Origin: Bombus terrestris
Lineage: Eukaryota; Arthropoda; Insecta; Hymenoptera; Apidae
Assembly: GCF_910591885.1 (NCBI RefSeq)
Contig: NC_063272.1
Location: forward strand, 751,001-815,000
Reading direction: 5' to 3'
Length of the DNA: 64,000 bases
Position numbers and translations under genes: made by a program. Below are positions 24,500 through 39,400 of the stretch, one piece after another (the first letter of the stretch is position 1; each line of letters starts with the position of its first letter). The notes below the pieces were generated by a model. It was not told where the DNA came from, searched no databases, and worked only from the letters and a program-made list of their open reading frames with translations.

Positions 24500-27400
24500 T
24501 AAGTGAAAACATTTCTACAACTTCTGGTGTATCTTATTTGCCGATAAATAAGTTTTTGCCCGTTGATTCACTTTACTTTGACCTTGAATCAAAAGTTTGG
24601 AACACGGCGTGACGCCGGGTGACGCCGGTTCGACGAAAACGTATTTCGTAGCACGTGGATTGTAGTGTTCTCTGAAAGAACGTATCAGAGTTTGTTCTAT
24701 TGAATTTTGAAACATCGTACATATATATCTTTGTGAATTTTTTACTTTCGGCATCGGTGCGATTTCAGAACGCGGTATAAAATGTTTTCTCGTTGACAGG
24801 CGGCGTCAAGTTCCTGTCTTTTGCACGAATTACGCGATATTTGATGTTACCGAAATTTCCGAATTCGTTTCGTTATTGGAGACCGATAGAACGAATACAA
24901 ACCGACATGTCCGACTAATACTAAATGCCTAAGATGGATATTAACTGAAATAGATATTCACGTTACTATGTTATGCATCTCTTCAATTTCCTTATCGTAG
25001 CTTGTTCTTGCTCGTTCGACGATATTACGATATCGTACACATTTCTCCCGTAAACTCGTACGAAACATGTATCGTGTCAAAACAAAAGATTTTACAGAAC
25101 GCGACACTGCGTCATAGGCTCAAACTCGCCTGTTATTTCATTATATATTACAGTTAATATTTGTATTTTTCTTTCGCATTCTTAATACATATGTACAATC
25201 TACGACAGGAAGATGCTCGATTCAAGGTTAGCTAGGTCAACGAAAAGAGAGTTACAGGCGTTGAACGAAAAGATAGAACATTCTTCCTCGAGCTAGCTAA
25301 ACACCATTGAATTAAGTTTACATAAGTAAGATCGTGATGTATGCTATGTCTCGAAATATCTAAATAGTTCCCCGCCCCCTTTCGCGATCCCACCCTATAC
25401 AGTGTTAATAAGAACCAGTGCGTCCATTTCCTTTTTCACCGGTACATACGTCGAATTATTCGCGGAGCAGGAGATTCGCTCTAGATAACGGCGCAGTAAG
25501 TTAAAAGGCCGGTAGTGTTTATACGAATGCGATAGACTGTAAAGTCGGCAGTGCAACATCGCGATGCTCGCTAGATGGAAAGTCTCTGTTATCAATCGTT
25601 GGGTCTCGACTTGTTAGACGATTTTCGATTTGGTCTCTACGGTTTTGAAAGTACTCGCCTTCAATGACCAATGGGTGCGTGTTCGTGCGAGCGCGCGTGT
25701 TCTCTTCCCTTGATATGATACGGAGATTTATCTTCGCGCGACAAAGAAATCAATGACGGAGCCGATAAACTCTCTCCGCCCGTTGCGCTCCTAAGAACTC
25801 CTCTGGCACTCTTTTATCTGATTCATATGCACGGCTGTACATGTGCAATCGTGTAGTCAATTCTGAGCACGGACCGTGAGTTCCGGTTCCTATTCGAGTG
25901 GTATCCTCTCTATCCCCTGGCGTATACCTTCTTTTTCCTCGACGACGACTTTCGTGTCGGCGAGCTGGGGTACTCCTCGACTACGGAATCGTACGACGAA
26001 GAAAAAACCCGAAATAACGATAAAGCTATCAAATTACGATACAATGTTGCGTGAATTCCCTGCCTTCTTATTTGTCTTATGGCTATATTCGTTAAACTTG
26101 ACTATTTATATTTAACGCACAATGGCTATGACTATCGTATATTATATTACATTGCTCGATTTATTCTTTTATGAAGTGAAATAAAGTTTCAAATGAAAAC
26201 AGATATTCGGTTAGAATATAATTTTTACTTGTTGCTGATTTAACTATAATCAGTCACGAGTGTGTGATTTGGTATACGGGAACGGGTTAAATACCATTCC
26301 GATTACGCATTAAACGATGATCCGATTAAACGGTAGTATTTCCTTCGTCCGTGGTAATTGGCTACGTACATTCTTCTTTAACTGGGAACGATCGCGATCA
26401 GAGAAACGCAGCGCAGACGATGAAATAAAATTTCATATTCCGGAGCGGTCAAGCATGAATAGTCGCGATTTTCTCGTCACTTTACGACGAACGAGAGTCG
26501 GTTCGGAGATTACGGTTTTACGTGGAACGGGAGGCTGGCTGGCGTCGAATTCTTGCGATTGTTACTCGCAGCGAGTTCGGTCTTTGTTCGATTGGACGTA
26601 TAGAGCGCCGGTTATCGACCCGGTTTCGATACGGTTTGTCGCATCTTTTTAATAATTCAGCGCGATCGAGGCGAAATCTCGCGTAACGGGATTTAGAGTA
26701 AACCGTAAAAAAGCTCGTGGAAACGTCACGGCATTGACTTTCTTTGTTCCGCTAGCGTAAACCTCGGTTTCCAGTCTTACGTTTCGAGAGTCGCGTTCAT
26801 AGCTGACGAGTAGAGGCGTAGCGACGACTACGTAGTGAAATATGTAACCAGAAGAAAAGAAAACGGTGACCAGGAAAAATCGGACTCATCGTACACGAGT
26901 AATTGTTACACGGCCGGTAAATTTGTTAAAAGTTAACGCTATTCGGTAGAGCGATGTAATTAAGTATCGGATACGTGTCAAACACAACTCTCGAATGACT
27001 CATTAACGTTCAAGTTAACCGAGTCGCCTTCTTTTATACCGGTTGTACGGTCGTATTATTGATCACGAAACGATCGTATCTCGTAACGAGCAGTAATTCT
27101 CAACCATTGTTACGCGATAAACACTATTCAATTCTAGTTTCTTTTGTTTCGCATTATCGTTGATAGTATTTACCGCAATCTCTACAACTTGATGATCGTT
27201 TCCCTTTCTTCGTTCTTATTAAATAACCGGTCGTTTGTCGTGTCTCGTTATCGTCTTTTGAACGAAACTGTTTCGAATCGTTGGAACAGCGGTTCGATTT
27301 TGGCGCGATTACGCGATGTAGGTATTCCAATTTCCTGCAAAACGGTACACGAGAGACAGTGGTTCTCACGGAGCTCGATTGCGGCAATTAGGTCGAATGG

Positions 27401-30400
27401 AAAGCGTGATGAAGGGCCATAAATGCGTGAGAACCGTCCGTTTAAGGCGCGAGAACTGGTTCTGGGTTGATCACGGGCATCTTCTTCCCAAGGCCCTCTT
27501 CTCGATATTAAACACGGCGGAGATGTTACGAGCTCCTTCGACTGCCTGAAATTAAACGTCGGGGACAAGGAGCCCCGAGGACTGCCTTTTCTCGAACCTC
27601 CCTTCGTCCATTTCAATCCTCCACCACCATCGCCTCCTCCTCCTACTTCTCGAAAGCCCCCCTCTACCCGTTCTCCGTTCACCTTCTTTTTCTCCATTTG
27701 CTTTGTTTCTTCGTCGTCTTCTTCCTCTTCTCCTTCTTCGGCTGCCTACCTGGCGAACGTTACGAAACGTTTCGATCGTTTTAGATCCGAGTTGGAATTT
27801 CAACGTGCAAGAAAAAAGAAAAGGAAGAGATTCAACCGTGCGCGATGAGCAGCGACTGAACTCGCGAAACAATCGCCTAACTATTTTTCGACTCTATTCG
27901 ACTTCTCGCTCCATTTGTCTTTTGTCTACGATTCTCGTTTCAGATTGCTCCACGAAATTGCTCGAAATTCTTTTGTTCGATGAACGATTCAGACCGGTAT
28001 TTTAGTTTGGTAGTGGATTCTCGAAACGACACTTTGCTCGTGTATCAAGAACTTGTCGAACGGGCACGAGGCATCGACCATCTTCTAGAGGCAGAACGAA
28101 AAGGCAGAGAGGCCGGCGTGTATCGGTTGGGCATCACGTGCACCCAGAGTGATTCTCTTCCAAGCCATGGCTCCGTTGTCAAGTGGACAATATCTTCTCA
28201 TGTTTCAACAATGTTACCGTTGCCGAACAAAACGACGCGCTCCGATGTTTCTTCTTGCGTGTCTCCATCGTGTTCGCCAACATACTGGTGCTTCCATGGT
28301 TGTCGAGATATCGCGTTATAATAATTTATTGCGTCACTCGCATCAACAAAAATTTACCGTTCAAAACTCACGTTTACTACTAAAAGAATATAAAATTATT
28401 TCTCGAAGAATTTTCTTACTTCTGTCCCTTCCAAAAAGGGAATTGTTACAAAATAATCTTCCCTTCGTCTTTTGTAAAATTGTAAATCGGCTATCAGACT
28501 GCTTTCGAGAAATCGATCGATTCTCCAAACTGCTACGTTTCATTTAGTCGACGATGCGATAAGTGCTCGTTTACTGGGTCCTTTAATCGTCCTTGTCGTT
28601 CGGTAGCCAGCGTCGAGTAGATTGGATCATGGCAAAGCCTTAATGGAAAAAGAGGGTTGACGAGAAGAGCATTGATTTAGCGTTAAGAAGCTGATATCGC
28701 TGCCCTAACGCGCGATACAGCCGTCGCTTGCTGTTATCTAACACTTACGTTCGTAATACTTTTGCTTTTCTCATAGATTGTTCGATAGATAGACAGATAC
28801 ATAGAGTGATCGACGATTTTCATCATGTTCACGTTCGATTCGATGACCTATGGTCGATGCGCGATATTTCGAGACAAGCGTAGCTTCTGGAAAACTAGAA
28901 GCAATCTTTTCACGAACACGACAGCCAGGATGACATTGTATAATTCTTTGCTCGTCAACGATGTTTCGCCGTGACGTTCTTCATTGTAAGACGATTCCTC
29001 ATGCGATTGTTGGCCCGATGGTCGAGGAGAAAGAGCTGTCCTTCCGATGCTCGTCCACGATGATTTCCTTTAGGAGAAATATTTTCCGTGGAGATTTTCG
29101 GTTCGATTGGACACATAGATTAACAGCGGGCGTACACTTCCACGTGCGTCGCGAGCGCGCTTTTATTCTTTGCAAAGCAGGGAGAGCAAGGGATAGATGG
29201 ATGACTGTATAGTATACACGAGGGCTTCCAGTGGCTGTAGGAGCAACAGAGCGAGAGAGCGGGGCAAGGAGGGAGTATGGGGGTTATGGGGGCACGTTCA
29301 CACAAAACGGCCACCATAGACCCTGGCAGCTGTTCGCCATCCGTGCCCTACTCTCTACGTTGTTCTCTCCCCCGCATTCTTAGTTCGGCTTAGCCTCGCC
29401 CTTTCTCTCCCTTCTCTCTCCCTCGATGCTGAACGTACAAAAGCTTCCTAGCTTCTGTACCGTCACTTCGCTCTTTCTGCTTTTTCCCTTGTGCTCTCAC
29501 TTTGCCTCCTCTCGAGAATTTAGAGTCAGAATTTGTTTCCGACCATCATCTCCTCCTCCTTCTCCACAGCCCCCGCTACTTCAAAATCGTACGTCACATG
29601 CAATTACGATTCTGTCCCTTTACGCGGATCGCACGTCTTACGTCTATCTTTACTTGTGTCTCGAGATTGTGATTTGTCAGCAGAAGTAACTGGAGACCGA
29701 AGACCAGAGTAGAAACGATTCGACGACACGTTCTGAAAGGATGGTCACGTTTATTGCATAATCCGAACACGTGGTCGAAACATATCGACGCTGGTTGTAT
29801 TTGCCTTGCCGAGCATAAATCTTGTTTGGATGCCTAGCCTTGACGAGGCAGATCCACAACAGCCACAGCATGCTTCGTGCCTTCCTGTTACGTATCTCAG
29901 GGATTCCGATGATCGACGGAATCGTTTCACCGGAGCGTCCTCCTTTGAGTAAACAGGAATGAAACGTGGTACATCGTATTGGTATAGCATAATAGCAGGA
30001 TAGAGCGTTTCCTTTTATACCGACTTTTTTCTCTAGTCAAGTCCACAGAGAAACGAAAGTGGAGTCGTTGTGAGAGTGGATGCGCGCATCACCTTTTCTC
30101 TTATTTCTGTATGCAGCTTCCATTCTGGTTTTGTGAACCGAAATATACGAAATATCTCGACGAACGCAAAGCGGACTTCGCGTTTCTTGCGAGCGTGGTA
30201 CTGTCGTTGACTGTGGTGGTGGTCGTCGTGTTGGCCGGGTAATATCACTGTTTGCTCGAACGATAGACGGGCAGAAGAGGCCACCGCGCCGGGAGTGGGT
30301 GTGCAAGCGCGTCTTTGTGTGCGCGACGCTTGAAAAGCCGCCTTGAAGAGCCAACACAGTAGCTACATAATGGATTAAGCCACGTCCTCGTTGACGAGCC

Positions 30401-33400
30401 ACGAACCGACAGGAAAATCCGTGATAATGTGGTTACGAGAACCATTCTCCCTCTGGTTCTTGCCTCCTCTTTTCATTTCGACGTATCAGCCAACGACCAT
30501 GGAACCACTGAGAAAAAAAGATTACCAGATCACCGTGCGTTAAGGAAAAGATCGGCAAAATGTCCGTATTCTTAAGCTCTCGTTGTATCTCGCTCCGGAC
30601 GTCCTATTTTCGACGATTCCGCGAGGATTTGGCGTTCCGGTAATGGAACCGGTATGGACCGAGTTAAAATTTGTTTATTATCGTTCGTATGAAATTCTTT
30701 GAAATCGTGGGAAAAGAAGGATGTCGTGGTAAAAATATTTACGCGGCCGAAAATATCGCGATTGCGGCTTATCCATTGGAATCGTTGCGAATGTGGAGCG
30801 CTCTCCGTGCAACGATCCCATCGAGAACAAAGAGAACGCGGCCGTTGATTCGTGCAATTGTTCGTTTTAATTCCAAGTTCCAAAAACGGTGGGAGTGATA
30901 GTGGCGATTGGCAGCGTCCCGCGGAATCGCGCGCCGCTTTCGCCGAACCGACAATGCCATGACTACGACGAGTCTCCGATTCAGTCCCTTTTTGCTTCTA
31001 ATTAATTACAGTTAATTACGTTAATTGGTCCAACTAATGCGATCGCACCGTTCTACGACGTCGCATTCCTCGTCTTACGTCGTTACTCGTTATGGCTCGT
31101 GCCTCATGTAGATAGATGTTTTCTGCATTCGTTCCGCGTATTATCGTTAACATGGCAGTATTTTTATTGTAACGCTGACGAGCACGATGTATCGTATTCC
31201 AATGATGGCGATCGAGGGGTTGCGATGGCCTTGCACTCGCGTATGTTTCGTTTCGAGGCGGCGTGCTATGCCATTAGGTAGGAAAATGTAGTTACAGCTT
31301 CGAATTTCATGGATTGAAGCAGGGGGGTTGGTCGATAGTAAAAGGCGAAGCACCGTTGTCCCAGCGAAACCCTTATTTGTTTTCCATGGATGCACCGAAA
31401 CGACACGTGTTTCCGTATTATTCGGTTGCGCTAGGGTTCGGAATGGCCGATGGACCGGACCGAATGGACTCTCGACCGCCTAAAGTATCCAGAAACGGGA
31501 ACGAATCGTCGGACTGATGGCCTAACGTCGATGGCTATGTAATAATTGAAGAACTGAATAATGGCGGAGCGTAGCCGCGTAAATATCGAATCTCAGTATC
31601 GCATCGTGTCTGCCTTGCTCGCGTCGTGACTAACGCTACCTCGAGCACGTTATAAATCATTTCGCGTACGGTCTCGTTCGATTATTTTCCTCCTCGATCT
31701 CGCTTCCCTTCCACTTTCTTTCTCCACACCGTGATATCGTCCTCAGCTTCTCTTTTTTCCATCGACCGCGATTTTTCAGATGCGTCCGTTCCACTCGATT
31801 CGCGTGATTAATTTACTTAAGAGGAACATTTTTACGGCCTACGCGAGAGCAATTAATCTGTTTCGTAATAAACGAGTCTGTAAAAATCGACTCTCGTACT
31901 CCAGTTACGAAATTCGAATATCGATACTCAGGATCGTCGAAACACTTCCTTCGTTAAGCGATCGGTACACATACGCTGTACGCAGCTGTACAAACATATA
32001 CGGCTGAATTCGGTAGCCGTTCGTGTTCGATGGCCGCACGCGTCCAATCCATGTATTTGAATTTTCCGACAGGTTTCCGAACACGCGACGACACTGAATT
32101 TACGTTTAATCATATCGTGTCGGAATTACCCGCTAACGAACCGGCGCGTTAATCGGTTCTGAGTCATTCAAAACACCCACGGTAATCTAGCCGCGTTATT
32201 TCCGCGCGACCGTGGGATGTCGTTACTTTTTTTCCAACGTTCTCGCGAGTGAATAAACGACTGGCTGGTTAAACGTGAGTACAATGGCACGATTATGGCG
32301 CGATGTCTTCGTCCTTTGTGGCTGCTTTAACTCGATCAAGTCGCCTCGTGGAACACGTTAAGATTAGACTGTACGAGCGCAGCCGCGTTGCCGGTACTCG
32401 TTTCTCTTTCAGGGTAGCACGCCACCCTAAAATAGTTTCCGTGCACGGAGGGCGTGTTCAAGGTGAAGGTTAAAGTTCCGTTCGTCGTGAGAGTGACGCG
32501 CTGACAGATTGAAGCTTCGCCGAGGGATGTTCCACTCGAATCGCGTACGATCGATGCGACCAACGCTGTTGCTTCCTCTCTCCAGCCGTTCGTTTCGATC
32601 GTTCGTTACGAGTCTTCCGCGTCCAACGTACGTTCTCAATTTTGTGCATCTATCGTTGCTATCTATTATTAAGGGAATAGATAAAAGTGGAGTTCCTCAC
32701 AGTCGTGGAAGAGCGTTACGCCGAAGGAGCAAAAGTAGGACGCGAGGGTAAAGCGCCTCAAGCTTGACAAATTTTTAATGAAACGTTACGCGAAGAGCGG
32801 TGCCTCGGTCCCGTTGGGATATGGAACCGCACATAGGAGCGTGCAAGACGCGCGTTGTGTATCACCGTTTCTCGGAGTCGAGTTAAAACGAGACCTTAAA
32901 ATAGTACTAGCGCGTAGCATGGTGTGCAGTCGGTGTTCGAGGTTAAGGTTAAGGCTGTATCGCACGCGGTGCCGCGTGACTACAAGGGCAACACGAAGAC
33001 GTACGAGCACCACTCGAGAGAAACGATTCGAGTTGTATTTAACCCTATGGTACTGTGCCTTTTACCGTGACACGACACCGCGTGCCTCCTCCCTCGTAAC
33101 CGACTCGACCGACATCCTCGAAAAGTATCGCAGCCGCACCAGCTTTTTTACGCTTTGCACCGTTTGCTCTGCGTTCGACTTTGCACGATACACGAGGAAG
33201 AAAAATCAGGGTCGTAAAGCTCGCGATGGAGAAATTCGAGCATATCGGGAATATAAAAAGCACGGAGAGATAAAAAGGCGGCGATAAAAATTGGTTGACA
33301 CTCCCCTGAGGTCTGCGGGCGGATTTCCATTTCACGGCAGCTACGTTCGACTAGTTTCTGAAGCGAGATGGAAGGCTAAATGGGACCGAGCTGATATATA

Positions 33401-36400
33401 TTCAGGTTCCGGTTTCGCCATGCTCGGTTGAGTACGGGGTTCAGGGGAGACACGCCTAATGTGTATCCTCTGTGCTTGTAAACGCGCAACATTTAAAACT
33501 TGTGCTGGCCGAGAGCTTTTTATTTTTTCCCCTCCTCGTTAGTCTCGTATTTTCGCAACTCCGACCACCATAACTCGCAAGTAGAGCATACGGTATTTTG
33601 CACAGGACTGGCGAACGTTCGTTTACCGATACATTCAACTCGGACCCAAGCTCGTTCCGCTTTTCCTCGAACTTTGCCGTCCTTCTATTTTTTAGCGAGC
33701 GCTACATTCGTTTATCTAGCTGGAACTAGAGGCACAACGAGGATTCTCGTTCCGGAGCAACCTGGGGACACGACTTCGTTATCTTCTCCGATAGACCTAC
33801 ATTGAATTTTATCGCGAATTTTATTCGTTCGATACTCGTTTCGTTCGCGTTCCGTGGTTGACTTGTTCGAAGGATATACAGACACGGCGCGTATCGTCGT
33901 TCACCAGCGTTAGAGAACGTGAGACGTGTTTTTCTCGGTTGAGTAATTCCTTCACGGAGATACGGTGTAATGGAGTGTTTCTTTGGCCTCCATGACCTAC
34001 GTCGTTAAGATACATGGTGAAGATGGAAAATCTAGAATGGACAGGGCATCGCGGAATCTGCGCGTCTTCAGACTGGTCCCGTGAAACGATTCGCTCACGA
34101 TTCGTAGGAACATCGAGCATTCCTGACGTTAACGAGATCGCCGTGCGTTACCCGATACCGTTAGGCGACCACCGAAAAGTTCGCGATGATCGGGCATATT
34201 TCGTTTCCAACTTTGGGCAAAACTGGGTGGGTAGTTTCGCGCGGCCGAATTCTGCTTGGAAAACCAACTTCGTCGCAGCGGATACAGTAACGCGTGGATT
34301 TGCAAATGCCAAGCACGCGGAGTGCAATTGTATTTCTATTTGGTTGACAGAGAGTCGAATGGATTATCGCAGCAGCTCGTTCCGCCGTGGCGACTGCCTC
34401 TATAGTACGCCACTATTCGAGTGAGTCATACGGCGACCGATAATCTGTGTCGGTGTCTGTGTGTAGCGAGCGCGTGAATAGAAGGGAATAGAGGAAAAAG
34501 GGACGGGGCTGAGCGACCGAGAGAGCAGATATCGTACCGTTTTCTACGTCGAGAATCGAGGGAGAGGAAACTTCAACGAAAGGATCGAACCAGACGTTGG
34601 CTGTAGTGGAGCGGTTGGCCAGAAAACGGTAAACTGCTTCACGGGACCTGGTGAACGTTGTACGTATTCTGTATATCGAGTAGACGAGATACAGCCGTTT
34701 CTCCGTGGACCTCTGAACATAACATCGTTGATGAAATTGCATCGATCTGTTCTAACACGAAAATGTACGCGCGCTCGTCTTCGTTACCTACTCGCTTCAA
34801 TGCGTATCAATCTATTCCAATCCGCTTTGACCGTTTTCAACCTCCTTCCGATCACCTTCGACCCGCTTCAGTTGGCATTGCCAACGCGCGTATACTATAA
34901 TTTAACGAAAACAGATCGTGTTCCTTTTATGCAATAACTAGGAAGGTATCTCGGAGTACGCGAGCTGCGTAATTTTTTCCTACCGCACTTTGCCAGATTA
35001 AATTCGTTGTATAGCGCTCCTAATGAATTTTAAACGACGATGAATAACTGGCAGATGAAAATCTAGCTGAAAAGTCGAACGATGTCGAAAACACGTATTT
35101 TCCACAAGGCCTTGGACGGTGGATACCGTTCGATATCGGCCGTGATACGTTTCAACGCAGTTATTCGATTTCGAAAGAAGTTGCCGATGCCTATCGTGAC
35201 CCAGTTGAAGCATGGGCACACGGCATCGCGGGATACGTCCCTGCGATGCTCCAAGGATGGAGAAAGAGAGACGAAAGGACGAGCAGAGGTCCTGGTAATT
35301 AAGGCGTTTCGACAAACGTACATCGCGGAAACCGGTTATCCCGGCATCGGCGCGTTTCACTCGTGTATACCTGCTGGAGGTTGCTTGCAAGGTTGCTCGA
35401 ACCGCTGGCCCTGACGGTCCTTTGAGCCACAAATATGCGTAATCTTGCGTATAGGTAGGAAGAGCCGAGCCTTCTTTCGCGTTCGGCTTTGCTTTCGAAA
35501 TCCCTCGCTTCCTGGTCTTATCCGACCTACAAATTTACGTCCGCGCGACTCCCTCCGCCTTTTAACGAATTTATTCGCCGCCTCTAACGAGCCTATGTTT
35601 CTTTTTTTATTTCTTGAATAGAAATTTACGTTGAAATGTGGAATGGCAGACAATTCAGCGAACCAAGTCGTTGGCGTAGACCGTAGACGAACGATGTCGT
35701 TTAAGACAGGGCTTCCCTGGAATATATCCAGCAGCACGCGGTTTTCAAGCACCGCGGAGTAAATCCTCGAGAAAAATCTCGTCTCGTCCAGCGAGCAGGA
35801 AGTATCGAATTAACGCGTGATCTCGTGTCTCTGTAACACCGTACGAGCGGCTTAACCTCTAAAACCAACGCTTCAACCGCTTCTCCTCTCTTTTCTCTTC
35901 TCGTCTCTCTCGCTCTCTTCCTCTTGCGGTTATACTTTTAGCAGCGCTATGGTTTATGATTTATGCTTATTCTACCCTAGTGGTTTGATAATTTGGAACA
36001 GACCAACGAGTTTGATTCCTATGCCCTAGGTCAGTTATTCTCGGTACTCGTCTAATTCGTCGAGATCAATTCGACGCGACTTTCGTTCACGAAAGCGGTA
36101 TGTCGTCGTGATCGAACGAGATCCTGGGTGCAATCATTACTGAGAATCATTATCGAGTATTAATTATTAGTTATAGCGTTGATTATTAGAATTTCACCGA
36201 ACATTTAAAGCTGACGTCGTATAAAGTAAAAAGCCAATTAGCAAAGTTGGAACAGAAGTTTTAGTTGACGGGTGAGATCAGACGGTGTCCGATTCAGCTT
36301 TCTCGAAGCTGCACCACGAGCATGGTTGAGTTCGCATGACTAGGAAGTCTTTTTCTCCAAGTTGTTGTTCGTTCCGAGAACTTCCCAGCCAGAGATTAGG

Positions 36401-39400
36401 TAATCACGGATGAATTGGTATCCGAACTCGGCGTGTAATTCAAAGCGTAATCTTGTTTCGAGCTTTGTTCGTCCGTAATACATAGTTGGAAGACGTCTCG
36501 TAGAAAGACGGATGTCTCGGAGAATTGCAGTCTCCCTCGCTTCGACTATTGCCGTAAGTAAGAAAGCGGATCAAACGCGAGAAATTGTAATTTAACACGG
36601 TGACGTATCCGTTCCTTTTTAAAGTATGTAATACGGTAGAAATGTCATTCCAACGGAGATAGAATGGCTTAAAGATCGAAACGCAGGCAACTCGATAGAT
36701 TTCAGTGTCGTGTATATACGTCTTTTCGAACATCGTGGGAGACTGCGTAATATTCAACGAGTGGAGGAACGATCTCTCCCTTTTAAAAGGCGTGATCCAG
36801 CGACGAACGGAGATCATCTTTGCAGATTAAGCCAAAAGAGGATCGTGAGTGTCGAGTATCGTCTCGTAAAGGTCTCGTGGATTTTTCTGTCGGAACCAGC
36901 TCTCTATGCTCGCTGCTACGAGCGTACGTTAGACACGCGTTACGAAGCGAAATATTTCAAAATCTTTCTTGTTCTGGTGGTGAGCCGAGGCAACGCGTTA
37001 ACTTTTAACAAGCTGATCGGTAAAATGCATAAAACAACCAGCGGACGGCTGCTGTTCTCGACCGTGGCACGCTGACCACCTTTGTGGTAACGTTATACCG
37101 AAGCCAAAGAATACCGGAACAGTGGAGGGATGTCGAGCCGAAACTTCTGCCAACGAAGATTTTGCGATCGATCCGCTCTTTCTTTCCCTGGTTCGTTTCA
37201 AAAACGAGTACAAAGTTTACCGAGTATGTACTATTTACAGCCGCTTATCGAAACTCTTGAGCTCGAGTACTGGATAGTGGGAAACTTTGCTTAGCCTCGC
37301 ATTATCATCTCCAAACATACAAACACTTTCGTATATATTTACATTTTAAGTAGGAGCGACAGGGATGTACGATCGTAGAAACCCTCGCGGAGAGAGATCA
37401 CGATGGATATCCGTCGATCTTTGAATTTCGTTCGGAACGCGTTCGCGACATGCTCGCAGTCGAACTTTTGCCTTCGATGTTTGAGACAGATAAACGAGGG
37501 GGACAGAATCGATAAAGTGACTGACCCGAGTTCGCAGGGTTTTCTGAAGTCCCATGCTATCCGCTCTAGTAGAGACAATAAGGAATCGCGTTAACGGTGA
37601 TAGCACGCGTACGGCGACCTTGTCTGATTTTTTTGTCTCCACCCTCTCCCGTGTCCCCTTTCTCTTGGTGTCTCGTACACCGAGAATGTATGTTCGGCTT
37701 CCACTGCGATATAAGGATTATAAATAACGCCATTGGGGAAAGCGTTTGTCCTTGGATATCATACGAGAATCGTGTACGTATGTACCGGCGCAAACGTCGG
37801 GAGGGGGAGGTCCCTCTTCTATACAAAGTTGATTGTCCGGCCTTGAATCTGCGGCCAGATGTGCTACGAGCGCCCTGTCTCTCGTACACGCGCGTACCTC
37901 CAGCCTGTATTCTCGTCCAGATTCGTCCCAAAAACCTGTTGTGCTGGTATCCGAAAATCTCGAACGCTTTGACAAACGAGACGAGGCGAGACGAAATTGG
38001 ACAGAGGAAAACGCAACAGCCACGAAGAATTTTTCACTCTGAAAGATATTTGATCGATAAATAGTTCGTCGTTGGTACTATATTAGTTAATTCAGGAATG
38101 GAGTCATCGTTGGTAAGAGACATTCGTGGTCTCTCTAGATTTTGGTTCTTTAATGAGTCAGCCGGTGATTGTTTCACGAAACCGAAGCGGCCCAACCCAG
38201 TGTCCTTCGCCTTTCCTGCCAGTATCTCCCCTAAATACGCTGTCTCCTGGCCGTGTCCCTCTGCATAGGGATAAGCTTCGAGCCATGGGGTTGGTCGTGT
38301 CGGCTTAGAATATTGCGGGGGTGGCTACCGGTGGAGAGAACCCCATGAATCATCCGACGTACAATCAATACGAAAGCACCGACCCTCCTAACGCACCGTC
38401 GCGACGCCGAAGCGATAGAAACACGTAATTCGCCACGTATCAGCTTGCCACAGGGTGCTGGACGTCCTCATGCTGCCACCGCGAAAAGCGTCCAACGGAT
38501 AACCCTCGCGGCGAATCTTCGTCTTTCCGTCTATGCGAATTTTCGACTTTCCTTCCTATCGTTGTATCGCGATCTAACACGATACGTAGTTGTTGGTCGT
38601 GCGGTCGACAATTGCCTAATGTATGGTATTTTTCCTGGAGAATGGCTCGCGGCAGCATTAGCGATAACTTTGGCGTCGTTCAACCGCCATTCGTCGCCAG
38701 CCCCTCATAAGAATTTATGGAATGCTTTGGAAAACAAGGAATCGGAGCCAAGTCGTTTAGATACCCGAAGACTTGGATAGCTGATGGCCGATACTAGAGG
38801 TTTTAGATTAGGAAATTAATCGTTGAACCGTGACAAAATCCAGCGAAAGAATGCTTTAGTTTTCTGATCCACGATTAGATAAAAGGTACAAAGTCACGTT
38901 ATCAATGCTGCAAAGTTTCAAGCCTTATACACATGTATCGGTGAAAGCAGCGTATATTGGAATTTCGTCGGATATGACCGAAAGATTTCGAGGCATCCGC
39001 GCCACGGATAAACGATTTTGCTAGAGGAGAACGAGAGACCGCACGGTCTGGTCCGCGGCCGAGTCGTTTATTGCACTTCGAGCCATCCTGCCAGATAAAG
39101 TAAACCGCTCGAATCTCCACCATTTTTATTATCCCGCGTGGTTTCGAAACGCGTTCGAGGAATCGTTCGACTATGTCGTTTAACTTGTGTTATTGAATTC
39201 GAAACGGGCGAGCACGTCGACCGTCGAGCGGAATTATTTTTCTTGGCAAGAAATCGCAGGTGCGCGTCGCCTTCTTACTTTAAACGAATCACCGTGTTGA
39301 AACGGTGGAATTTCCGATATTCCCTCTTCCCTTTGTAACCGCGTGTTTTCAATTGAGAATTCACCACAGCCGACCAATCTGCTTTTTTCCTTCTCGCGGA

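Noticed and set aside
27248..27697. 149-codon open frame on - strand with Gly-rich repeats
   Set aside because: It is the reverse of a pyrimidine-rich TCC/TCT stretch. The Gly/Arg runs follow from base composition and no domain or splice context supports it.
34014..34424. 136-codon + strand open frame
   Set aside because: No recognisable motif. It overlaps equally open frames on the other strand, as expected in stop-poor CpG-rich DNA.
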